This document shows positions 1 to 6,649 of a DNA stretch of 9,759 nt, piece after piece. Position 1 is the stretch's first letter; each line of letters opens with the position of its first letter. A program made the position numbers and the translations under genes. Where the stretch lies: contig JAMCSN010000101.1 of NCBI GenBank assembly GCA_023381535.1, forward strand, positions 1 through 9,759. Reading direction: 5' to 3'. Below the pieces are notes generated by a model. The model had not been told where the DNA came from and made no database searches. It worked only from the letters and a program-made list of their open reading frames with translations. Origin of the DNA: Bacteroidota bacterium (GTDB taxonomy: Bacteria > Bacteroidota > Ignavibacteria > Ignavibacteriales > Melioribacteraceae).

Positions 1-32
1 AATAAACTCTTCAACTTCCGGCAGACCGCCCT
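1..32. repeat. 32-bp inverted copy of the gatD 3' end (left arm)
   Basis: Bases 1-32 are the exact reverse complement of 721-752, which encode the last residues of GatD (about QGGLPEVEEFI). Identity stops at base 33, where ordinary GatD coding sequence resumes. The last nine bases, GACCGCCCT, read Asp-Arg-Pro in the GatD frame and fit the conserved DRPSSD motif. The join therefore seems to lie in a microhomology. This is more likely a chimeric or fold-back contig end than a biological repeat. Confidence 0.9.
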
Positions 33-770
33 TCATCCGATGCGGCGCTCAACTTGATGCATAGTGTTAAGACCGCAGCCGAAAGCGACATCGCGGAAGT
101 TATGGTGTGCATGTTCGGCCCAACTTCCGATTATTACGGATTACTTCACCGAGGTACGCGCGTACGAAAAATGCATTCGAGTTACCGTTCAACATTCAGA
201 ACCATCGGCGATATCCCAATTGCGAAAGTCAGCAGAGAAGAAATTACTCCGTTACGCCAAGATTACAAACACCGACGCAAAGACCGCAACGTAAAAATCA
301 ATACGGCGTTTGAAGAGAAAGTCAGCATCGTTTATTACTATCCCAACATGCAGCCGGATATTATCGAGTCGCTCATCGATAATGATTACAAAGGAATTGT
401 TATTGCCGGAACCGGACTTGGACATGTGAACAAACCTTTGTATCCCGCACTCAAACGCGCGCATGAAAAAGGAATTTCAATTTACATGACCGTGCAGACT
501 TTGTGGGGTTATGTGCAAATGTACGTTTACGATACCGGTCGCGATATGATGGAGCTCGGCGTAATTCCCGCAGCTAACATGCTGCCAGAAATTGCATACA
601 TGAAATTATGTTGGGCGCTGGGACAAACAAACGATCAGAAAAAAGTGAAAGAGATAATGCTTACATCGATTGCCGGGGAAATTACTGAACGCGAACCGAG
701 CAACGGCTATTTAATTTACCAGGGCGGTCTGCCGGAAGTTGAAGAGTTTATTTCGAAGTACGTTAAATAG
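24..770 (+). CDS. gatD: Glu-tRNA(Gln) amidotransferase subunit D, 5'-truncated
   Basis: C-terminal half of GatD, the asparaginase-like subunit of GatDE. The complex converts misacylated Glu-tRNA(Gln) to Gln-tRNA(Gln) in the cytoplasm, and GatD releases ammonia from glutamine or asparagine. Visible family signatures, numbered from the TTG at 54: an HRGTRVRKMH block with the likely catalytic lysine at about K39, the GIVIAGTGLGHV turn at 114-125, and the C-terminal NMLPEIAYMKLCWALG block at 175-190. The frame stays open upstream of 54 and reads DRPSSDAALNL, a typical GatD stretch, so TTG54 and ATG57 are not real starts. The N-terminal half, with the TGGTI threonine and the second Thr-Asp pair, is absent; family members are about 420-440 residues. 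The in-frame TAA at 3-5 lies in an inverted copy of the gene's own end and is probably not native. An ordinary type I asparaginase is the alternative, but the VRKMH and LPEIAYMKL blocks favour GatD. Confidence 0.88.
   Translation, partial: DRPSSDAALNLMHSVKTAAESDIAEVMVCMFGPTSDYYGLLHRGTRVRKMHSSYRSTFRTIGDIPIAKVSREEITPLRQDYKHRRKDRNVKINTAFEEKVSIVYYYPNMQPDIIESLIDNDYKGIVIAGTGLGHVNKPLYPALKRAHEKGISIYMTVQTLWGYVQMYVYDTGRDMMELGVIPAANMLPEIAYMKLCWALGQTNDQKKVKEIMLTSIAGEITEREPSNGYLIYQGGLPEVEEFISKYVK
721..752. repeat. 32-bp inverted repeat, right arm, inside gatD
   Basis: This is the native copy, within the final codons of gatD and in frame with the rest of the gene. It matches 1-32 in reverse complement over all 32 bases. 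Confidence 0.9.
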
Positions 771-779
771 TTATTTGTA

Positions 780-796
780 ATTAGTGATTGGTTATT
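780..796 (+). repeat. Interspersed intergenic repeat, copy 1
   Basis: The 17-mer ATTAGTGATTGGTTATT lies just after gatD. It is identical to the reverse complement of 2001-2017, and its 13-base core TAGTGATTGGTTA recurs directly at 1978-1990. The surrounding non-coding DNA (771-915) is otherwise low in coding potential and holds the ada leader. Confidence 0.75.
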
Positions 797-848
797 GGTG
801 ACAAAAAAGAATGCCGACTGCTGACAGCTATAAAAAATATCCATGTTC

Positions 849-901
849 AATTTTCGGTGGAAGAGTTTTGACGTGCAATGTATAATTCCCCGTCGAAAAT
901 T
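849..901 (+). promoter_or_regulatory. Inverted repeat with TATAAT in the ada 5' region
   Basis: The arms 849-860 (AATTTTCGGTGG) and 890-901 (CCGTCGAAAATT) pair over 12 positions, two of them G-U if read as RNA. The intervening 29 bases contain TATAAT at 881-886, a good -10 match. TTGACG at 868-873 is only 7 bases upstream of it, too close for a normal -35 element. This could be the ada promoter/operator or a leader hairpin. No Ada box was identified with confidence. Confidence 0.3.
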
Positions 902-915
902 TAAAAGGCTTTACT

Positions 916-1980
916 GTGAACACACAAATTGATCAGAGAAATCTTCCGTCCGTTAAAGAGATGGAACGCGCATACAAACAAAGCGACGGTTCCTACGATG
1001 GAATTTTTTATCTCGCCGTTAAAAGTACCGGTGTTTTTTGCCGTCCGTCATGTTCTGCTAGAAAACCGTTAACAAAAAATGTTGAATACTATTCATCTGC
1101 GCGTGAAGCGGTCTTTGCCGGTTATCGTCCATGCAAACGATGCCTCCCGCTTGAAGCGCATGGAACTCCGCCGGAATGGGTTTCAAAATTGCTTGGCTTG
1201 ATTGAAGAAAATCCAACTGCACGTTATAGCGATCAATTTTTGCGCTCGATTAAAATTGACCCGGCGCGTGCACGAAGATATTTTTTGAAAAATTATAATA
1301 TGACTTTCCAAGCATACTGCCGAGGAAGACGTCTTGGAATTTCTTTCGAACAAATCCGTAATGGAAAAGACCTTGATGATGTTGCGCTTGGACACGGTTA
1401 TGAGTCGCATAGCGGTTTTCGTGATGCGTTTGTCAAAACATTCGGTAAGCCGCCGGGCAAAAGTAAAACTTCTGAGTGCATTGTAACTGCTTGGATAGAA
1501 AGTCCAATGGGCCCGCTGGTTGCCGCGGCAACTGAAAAAGGAATTTGCCTGCTGGAATTTTCCGATAGAAGAATGCTGGATGCGCAGTTTGCAACGCTGA
1601 GAAAACTTTTCAAGTCGCCGATTGTTCCCGGCGAAAATGAACACATTAAACGTCTTCGCGATGAATTGAAAAAATATTTTAATGGTACACTAAAACAATT
1701 TACTATTCCGATCGTTTTTCCCGGAAGTCAGTTTCAACAAAAAGTTTGGAATGAACTGTTGAAGATTGAATACGGGGAAACAAAATCTTACGAAGAGATG
1801 GCAAAGAATGTCGGCGTTCCAAAAGGTCAGCGCGCGGTTGGACATGCGAACGGATTAAACAGAATTGCGATCGTGATTCCGTGTCACCGTGTCGTGAACA
1901 AGAATGGAAATCTCGGCGGCTACGGTGGCGGGCTGTGGAGAAAACAAAAACTGCTATTGCTTGAACAGAAAAATAAATAG
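916..1980 (+). CDS. ada: Bifunctional Ada: DNA methyl-repair protein and AraC-type activator
   Basis: Ada removes methyl groups from DNA phosphotriesters through its N-terminal zinc domain and from O6-methylguanine/O4-methylthymine through its C-terminal domain. In characterised members the methylated protein activates the adaptive response. It has 354 residues, like E. coli Ada. The N-terminal Zn ligands are C42, C46, C73 and C76 (FCRPSC and PCKRC); C42 corresponds to the methyl-acceptor cysteine. An AraC-type helix-turn-helix spans about 85-180, followed by the ribonuclease-like linker domain (about 185-265). The methyltransferase domain (about 270-350) carries the active-site IPCHRVV motif, with C323 as acceptor. 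All key residues are present, so it should be active. The GTG start is preceded by AAAGG at 904-908, seven bases upstream. No alkA or alkB lies beside it. It converges with the barrel gene at 2031. Confidence 0.96.
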   Translation: MNTQIDQRNLPSVKEMERAYKQSDGSYDGIFYLAVKSTGVFCRPSCSARKPLTKNVEYYSSAREAVFAGYRPCKRCLPLEAHGTPPEWVSKLLGLIEENPTARYSDQFLRSIKIDPARARRYFLKNYNMTFQAYCRGRRLGISFEQIRNGKDLDDVALGHGYESHSGFRDAFVKTFGKPPGKSKTSECIVTAWIESPMGPLVAAATEKGICLLEFSDRRMLDAQFATLRKLFKSPIVPGENEHIKRLRDELKKYFNGTLKQFTIPIVFPGSQFQQKVWNELLKIEYGETKSYEEMAKNVGVPKGQRAVGHANGLNRIAIVIPCHRVVNKNGNLGGYGGGLWRKQKLLLLEQKNK

Positions 1981-2015
1981 TGATTGGTTACTTGCTTTCA
2001 AATAACCAATCACTA
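1969..2015 (-). terminator. Hairpin plus T-rich tract ending the barrel/lipoprotein unit
   Basis: On the minus strand a 13-bp perfect stem (2015-2003 with 1990-1978) and 12-base loop is followed directly by TTTATTTTT (1977-1969). It lies 16 bases past the stop of the barrel gene. The stem is AT-rich, so it is weaker than usual. On the plus strand no T-run follows, so it probably does not terminate ada efficiently. Confidence 0.55.
1978..1990 (+). repeat. Interspersed intergenic repeat, copy 2
   Basis: TAGTGATTGGTTA starts at the TAG stop codon of ada and is a direct repeat of 782-794. It pairs with the inverted copy at 2003-2015. Confidence 0.75.
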
Positions 2016-2017
2016 AT
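2001..2017 (-). repeat. Interspersed intergenic repeat, copy 3 (inverted)
   Basis: The reverse complement is the same 17-mer as 780-796. With copy 2 it forms a palindrome between the converging ada and barrel genes. Confidence 0.75.
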
Positions 2018-2030
2018 AACTAACTGCCAA

Positions 2031-3473
2031 TCAAAACTTCCATCTCGAATCAAACGCAAAAGTAATTCTCTTTGCCGAGTTCGAAGCGAAGACATACTGC
2101 ATATCGGGCGTACCGAAATTCAATTCGAGAATCTTGAAATCAAAACCGATTCCCATTCCCCAATTAAACTTATCGAAGCCGCCGAATGAAAAACCGGTTC
2201 TAAGAGCAATCACACCAAGCATCCAATCAGCGCCCAAAGAGAAGCGCGGGTTCTTAGAGTTGCGCGGCTGATCGTTGAATCCTTGGTTGTAATCAAAAGC
2301 CAAAAGCATTTTGCCGGGGAAATTTCCATCCAACATTTTATCAAGTTGAATTGCAATTCCGAGACGAAGTGCGGTTGCAAGCGGCGTGGAAAAACTGCTT
2401 ATATATTTCCCGCCGTTCTTTCCCGTCAAAGCATTCTTGAGAGAATCAATCTGATCTTTGTTTGAAAGATCGTCAAGATAGATTGCTTTGTTTGACGAAT
2501 ACTGCGCGGCATTTTTATCCCATGTTACACTGCCGATATCAGTAACGGCAAAAGCGATTGAAGTTGACTCGCTGATTTTTGCATTAAAACCAAAATCAAA
2601 ACCGAAGCCGCCGCCTGCAGGAGTGGGAAACATAGAAACGCTTGCGTCTTGCTTTGTCGAGGTTGAATCGAAATCATACTTCACGTGAAAATCCGGAGAG
2701 AACGCCGAGTAGGCAAGAAAATCTCCTTTGCCGGTTATAACATTTCCATCGCCGGTTGTAAGTTGAGTGTTTACGTGATCAAGTCCTGCGTACGCATAGC
2801 CGGAAATTATATTGAATGAGACGCCGAACGAAAAACTTTTGAAGAATGGAAAGATGTCCAAACCTCGTGCGTATGAAAGCGAATATTTTCTGAGCCACCA
2901 GGATTTCAGAGCTGTGTCGTTGAAGTTGAAAACTTTATTCGGAAGGTTGCCGTCAATTCCCAAATCAATAATTCCTTTGGGAAATGTTACATTAGAGGAA
3001 ATTACATCGCTGATAGAAAATGCAATCGTGCCGAATTTGTCGTTTGGTTTAACCGAAACCGCAAACAGTCTTACTTCTAGATCCGAAGTGAAAGTGCCGC
3101 CGTCTGCAAAAAGATCTTTCAGCCTTTGTTTATCAGCAGTATTTAAGTATCTGCCGATCTTCTTTCCGGTTGAATCCGTTGTACTGTACCCGAAGAAATA
3201 ATTGTATTCGTCAATTGTCATAAAGTTTGTTCCGACGTTCGCAGTAACGTTTGGGAGCGGTAGAGGTATAATTAGTTCTACTCTCTTCGTCGAGTCTCTA
3301 TAAAGATTTGCCGGGTTGATTCCGATCGAATATAATCCGAATGATGATGCGGTGTATGTCTTAGCCATTCCCATCGAGCGTGCATCTGAAGTTCCGATAG
3401 AACCGCCTTGCGAAAAAACTTTTCCGCAGAAAACAAATAACAAAGCAACGAGAGAAATTTTTAGCGTCTTCAT
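2031..3473 (-). CDS. Outer-membrane beta-barrel protein, PorV/FadL-like (DUF5723-like)
   Basis: A predicted outer-membrane barrel of 480 residues with unknown cargo or partner. The signal peptide is about residues 1-21 (MKTLKISLVALLFVFCGKVFSQ), ending near FSQ. The mature N-terminus has DARSMGMAKTYTASSFGLYSIGINPANL (29-57), the pattern that opens PorV/FadL/DUF5723-type barrels. The rest alternates amphipathic strands rich in Gly, Phe and Tyr, such as FGFDFGFNAKI near 290 and WGMGIGFDF near 438. It ends in ...RWKF, the C-terminal aromatic typical of substrates of the BAM machinery. The start at 3473 is preferred over an upstream in-frame codon at 3542 because it begins the signal peptide and has AAGGAGGG seven bases upstream. 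It begins one base after the lipoprotein gene stops, so the two are surely cotranscribed and probably translationally coupled. The family name is from memory of sequence features, not a search. Confidence 0.8.
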   Translation of the reverse strand: MKTLKISLVALLFVFCGKVFSQGGSIGTSDARSMGMAKTYTASSFGLYSIGINPANLYRDSTKRVELIIPLPLPNVTANVGTNFMTIDEYNYFFGYSTTDSTGKKIGRYLNTADKQRLKDLFADGGTFTSDLEVRLFAVSVKPNDKFGTIAFSISDVISSNVTFPKGIIDLGIDGNLPNKVFNFNDTALKSWWLRKYSLSYARGLDIFPFFKSFSFGVSFNIISGYAYAGLDHVNTQLTTGDGNVITGKGDFLAYSAFSPDFHVKYDFDSTSTKQDASVSMFPTPAGGGFGFDFGFNAKISESTSIAFAVTDIGSVTWDKNAAQYSSNKAIYLDDLSNKDQIDSLKNALTGKNGGKYISSFSTPLATALRLGIAIQLDKMLDGNFPGKMLLAFDYNQGFNDQPRNSKNPRFSLGADWMLGVIALRTGFSFGGFDKFNWGMGIGFDFKILELNFGTPDMQYVFASNSAKRITFAFDSRWKF

Positions 3474-3474
3474 A

Positions 3475-5574
3475 TTATTTCCCTCCTTGCGGTGTGACGT
3501 GATAATTTGTTGAGCCTGAGGCAGTGATTCCAATCGTATCATCGGTCTTAAAACGAACCGGCTGATTACCCGCAGCTGAAGTATTGAATTTCAGTTTTAC
3601 CCTTATGTAAGTTGCCCGCGAAATTTTATTTGCGTCAGACTTGCCAACGTTAACGGTTATTGTCTGATCTGTTTTCGAAACAACATTTCCGTTGCTGTCT
3701 GTTGATGCGCCGTTAACACTTATAACGGTATCTTGTCCCGCTGCCTGCGGTGGGAAGTACATCAAGAAGTTGTTGTACTGGTCGTACATCTTTCCGGTAA
3801 AGCTCATTGCTGCGGCTATGCCATTCGATATCTTGAGAGTTGCGCCAAGTGAGTTCACATCACGCACTCTGTCTCGGCTGTCTTGAGAAAGATCAACCTT
3901 CACGGAATCTGAAAACTCCGCGCCGCTTATTCCAATTTCCAGCGGCAGTTCTAGTTTACTCTTCCCGGAAAATTGATCGGTGTTTTTCACATCAACAGTT
4001 TTGTAATTAGGATTTGCAGTTCCGCCGGCATACACAATAAGTGAATCCGGGAATTGACTGAACTTGCCGAAGAAGTTGCTTACACTATCGGGATTAAGCG
4101 TGATGACCGTATCCGATGGAGTGATTAACGTGGAACTGAGAGTGCGCGAACTTAGAGTCATGATGCTTCGCTGACCGATTGCGTTGCGCGCTTGAATTGT
4201 TCCGTTGATGCTGAACTCAATATTTGCTGTTGGCTTTACGTGTAATTCTACGATAGGATTTTTCAGATTAATTTGCTGGAACTTTAATTTATTCTGAATG
4301 TCCTTAACGTTAAGCGAGACGCTACTTCTAGTATTGTTTACAACTGTCGGTTTAAGTTGACCGACAAATTCTTTGACGGAAAGAGAATTCAAACTTATTG
4401 TTCCGGTAACACCGTCGCCGCTTTTTACCGTTCTGTTATCCGACGTAGCAAAGACTTGAAAATTAACATGATAGCTGACTTGATTTGTCGGCGTTCCGTT
4501 TAAGCTGACAATGGAATAATCTTTAAGTGAAAGGTTATTAAATAGGTTTACAGTTTGTTTTCTCGGAACCGTACTCGTGCTTGTGAAAGTATTTCCTTGC
4601 GGCGTTTTCAAATTGTCAATTGTGAAAGTTGCCGTTGCATCGAGATCAAGATTATTCGCGATGCTGATGTTAAGCAGGCCGCCGTTCAGTTTCACATTTT
4701 GAAATTTGTTTGGCTGAGCCGAATTTTCATCAATGGTAACAACCCCGTTTACCAGAATCGGAGCTTGCTGGGGAATCTTTGCGGTTGCTGACGTAACCTG
4801 TACATCATGAAGTATGGTTTGAATCGTTAACGCTTTATTTGGAATTGTTACAACTTGGCCGCCGCTTCCGCCAGAAGAAATGCTGCATTCGAGACTAAGT
4901 TGGTTCTTAACTAAAACTCCCGGCGTAATTGGAATTGATTGAACTCCCGAAGTACCTTGCGGCGGGATTACAACCGGATTAGCATGCTGTGCAATTATCT
5001 CGCCCGTTCCGGCATTCTTAATAAAAATATTGCTTATGGTCATCGCGACAGGTGACGAAAAATGATTTGTAATATTGAGATCAAGCGCGCCGGATTGAAT
5101 AGTTAATGACTGAAATTCGCTTGCAACGCTAAAATTTACAGTAACAGGCGCATTGCTTATCGGCGGAACTATAATTTGAGTGCCGGGAACTAACAACGGA
5201 TTGATCATTTGAGGATTAACATCCGTCATAACAGTATCGGTGCTGATGTTAATAGTCCCAATAGTTTCGGAAGTCGATTTTGAGAAGGGTTCGATATTTA
5301 GCTTGTCGCTAAGACCAATATTATCGATCGACTGCGTCTGAGAATAATAAAGCAGATTATTATTAGTACCGGTAGTGTAATGGCTGATCGAACTCGATTT
5401 CTTTTCTAAGATATCGAACAAAGTATAATTCTTCTTTGCAATTGGTACGTTTAACGAGACGTCCCAATTAGGCGCGGTCGGCTCCGTAGTTAAGTTACAC
5501 GAAGTAACAAACACAATTAATCCCGACGTTACAAGTGCTAACGAAATAAATCCGAGTTTTGTTTTAATCTTCAT
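3475..5574 (-). CDS. Repeat-containing outer-membrane lipoprotein of unknown function
   Basis: A 699-residue secreted lipoprotein; I recognise no named family. The N-terminus has basic residues, a hydrophobic core (about 8-23) and a lipobox ending at C26 (FVTSC), then a Thr/Pro-rich tether. The body holds four related modules of about 140 residues, starting near F154, F291, F432 and V573. Each opens with a line such as FQSLTIQSGALDLNITN, FQNVKLNGGLLNISIAN, FQQINLKNPIVELHV or VNSLGATLKISN, and later has a second beta block. Alternating hydrophobic/polar strands, many Ser/Thr/Asn and almost no cysteine after the lipobox suggest tandem beta-sandwiches. The region about 30-150 is a separate N-terminal segment. 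The ATG is preceded by GGGG at 5583-5580. The barrel gene follows after one base, so the products may form one outer-membrane complex (inference). Confidence 0.8.
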   Translation of the reverse strand: MKIKTKLGFISLALVTSGLIVFVTSCNLTTEPTAPNWDVSLNVPIAKKNYTLFDILEKKSSSISHYTTGTNNNLLYYSQTQSIDNIGLSDKLNIEPFSKSTSETIGTINISTDTVMTDVNPQMINPLLVPGTQIIVPPISNAPVTVNFSVASEFQSLTIQSGALDLNITNHFSSPVAMTISNIFIKNAGTGEIIAQHANPVVIPPQGTSGVQSIPITPGVLVKNQLSLECSISSGGSGGQVVTIPNKALTIQTILHDVQVTSATAKIPQQAPILVNGVVTIDENSAQPNKFQNVKLNGGLLNISIANNLDLDATATFTIDNLKTPQGNTFTSTSTVPRKQTVNLFNNLSLKDYSIVSLNGTPTNQVSYHVNFQVFATSDNRTVKSGDGVTGTISLNSLSVKEFVGQLKPTVVNNTRSSVSLNVKDIQNKLKFQQINLKNPIVELHVKPTANIEFSINGTIQARNAIGQRSIMTLSSRTLSSTLITPSDTVITLNPDSVSNFFGKFSQFPDSLIVYAGGTANPNYKTVDVKNTDQFSGKSKLELPLEIGISGAEFSDSVKVDLSQDSRDRVRDVNSLGATLKISNGIAAAMSFTGKMYDQYNNFLMYFPPQAAGQDTVISVNGASTDSNGNVVSKTDQTITVNVGKSDANKISRATYIRVKLKFNTSAAGNQPVRFKTDDTIGITASGSTNYHVTPQGGK
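3481..3488 (-). promoter_or_regulatory. Strong ribosome binding site of the barrel gene
   Basis: AAGGAGGG on the minus strand ends seven bases before the ATG at 3473. It lies inside the last codons of the upstream lipoprotein gene. It fixes the start of the barrel gene and suggests translational coupling. Confidence 0.8.
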
Positions 5575-5614
5575 TCTTACCCCGAATTAAATTGAAATAA
5601 TTTTTTTCTTTCCG

Positions 5615-5657
5615 AAATTTTGACGGCAACTTAGAAAGAATAAGTTTTAACGGCAAT
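5615..5657 (-). promoter_or_regulatory. Imperfect direct repeat upstream of the lipoprotein gene
   Basis: Two 16-base units, 5615-5630 and 5642-5657, match at 13 of 16 positions and lie 27 bases apart. On the minus strand both contain TTGCCGT followed by T or C and then AAAA. They sit 41-83 bases upstream of the lipoprotein ATG in the 141-base gap 5575-5715. This suits a regulator site or promoter elements, but no convincing -35/-10 pair could be fixed. Confidence 0.3.
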
Positions 5658-5715
5658 TGTCCGTATCACACCCTCCGGAAGACACCGGAAAATTAGGACT
5701 GTACAAATAGTTACT

Positions 5716-6633
5716 TCAAAGCGATTCATCCAGCAAAATTTCTTGCGTGATAATCGGCTTGCTTCTGATAACAAGATAAGAGAAAAATAAATCATGTTCG
5801 CTGCCTAAGATCCAAACTTTTATAAACAACCTTGTCCAGATGAAAATCTGCTGCACAAAAAACATTATCAGAATTCCAGGGGTGTTCGTCATGCCGACGA
5901 ATCCTTCTATAAAAAAATAACCTCCGAATAACAACACGGGGACAATTAACAAAATTATATAGAGTGGAAAAGTTAGATACAATTTTTTCACTGTGAACTT
6001 GAACGCGCTCCATATTGCACGCCAAACTTTTTTTGAATCTTCTTTCACCAAAAGAATCTTCGCGTAGTCTGAGACAATAGAGATGAAAATGAAAAAAATA
6101 ACGTGAGCGGCTGCCCAAACAACAAGAATGGTGAATAATTTCGGCTCCGTGGAAACAGATAATGAGCGGTTAAAGATTGAAGAAAAACCCACAGCTATTA
6201 TTGCAAACACGATCACTTGAAAAATTAAAATGTAAATTCCGAGACGCAAAAAGCGGAAAAAGAATTTTGCGCTTCCGGCAAAGAATGCTTGTGATTTGCT
6301 TCTAATGGACGAACCTTCAAAAAGTTTTAGAATCCCGCCAGAAAAAAATACAGTGAAGAAAAAGTAAAAAAAACCGAACCATACCATGGCTGACAACAAC
6401 GGTTTAACCATATCGCCGTAATGATTCATAAAGTCATAATAAATCGTAAAATTGAAATCGTGTAACAGATCATACAGTACGAATCTACCACCTAAATTTT
6501 TTGTTATCACCGAATTAAATGTGAACGCAAGAATTAATCCGAGCAGCAAGGTTACTCCGTAAACAATTGTTACTACTCTTGTAATGACGGAGGTTTTCTT
6601 GAAGCCCTCCAAATATGATTTAAAAATATTCAT
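5716..6633 (-). CDS. Six-helix integral membrane protein of unknown function
   Basis: This 305-residue protein is not recognised as a named family; broadly it resembles DUF4013-like or glycerophosphodiester-phosphodiesterase-membrane-domain-like proteins. Hydrophobic segments lie near residues 17-39, 78-99, 131-153, 167-187, 217-241 and 252-275. The loops between them are rich in Lys and Arg. There is no signal peptide and no obvious catalytic motif. A basic amphipathic stretch (about 192-216, KILLVKEDSKKVWRAIWSAF) precedes the fifth helix, and this 'A..SAFKF' pattern is common in such bundles. The ATG has GAGG at 6643-6640. It begins 16 bases after the M1 peptidase gene ends, so the two are almost certainly cotranscribed. 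It may support or anchor the peptidase, or handle envelope substrates, but nothing in the sequence shows this directly. Confidence 0.7.
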   Translation of the reverse strand: MNIFKSYLEGFKKTSVITRVVTIVYGVTLLLGLILAFTFNSVITKNLGGRFVLYDLLHDFNFTIYYDFMNHYGDMVKPLLSAMVWFGFFYFFFTVFFSGGILKLFEGSSIRSKSQAFFAGSAKFFFRFLRLGIYILIFQVIVFAIIAVGFSSIFNRSLSVSTEPKLFTILVVWAAAHVIFFIFISIVSDYAKILLVKEDSKKVWRAIWSAFKFTVKKLYLTFPLYIILLIVPVLLFGGYFFIEGFVGMTNTPGILIMFFVQQIFIWTRLFIKVWILGSEHDLFFSYLVIRSKPIITQEILLDESL

Positions 6634-6649
6634 TGATTGCCTCGTTCAA

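Noticed and set aside
868..886. TTGACG plus TATAAT as a standard sigma-70 promoter for ada
   Set aside because: The spacing is only 7 bases instead of about 17, so the two elements cannot act together.
1183..1644. Long minus-strand open frame opposite ada
   Set aside because: It is antisense to a clear, full-length ada, has no recognisable features, and is best explained as a shadow of the coding strand.
2812..3201. Plus-strand open frame opposite the barrel gene
   Set aside because: It overlaps a well-supported barrel gene on the other strand and has no signal, motif or ribosome site of its own.
3474..3542. Barrel gene start at 3542
   Set aside because: It would add 23 polar residues before the signal peptide and overlap the lipoprotein gene; the strong ribosome site favours 3473.
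5674..5689. TCCGG-N6-CCGGA hairpin as a terminator of the membrane protein gene
   Set aside because: On the minus strand the T-run comes before the hairpin, not after it, and the stem is only five pairs.
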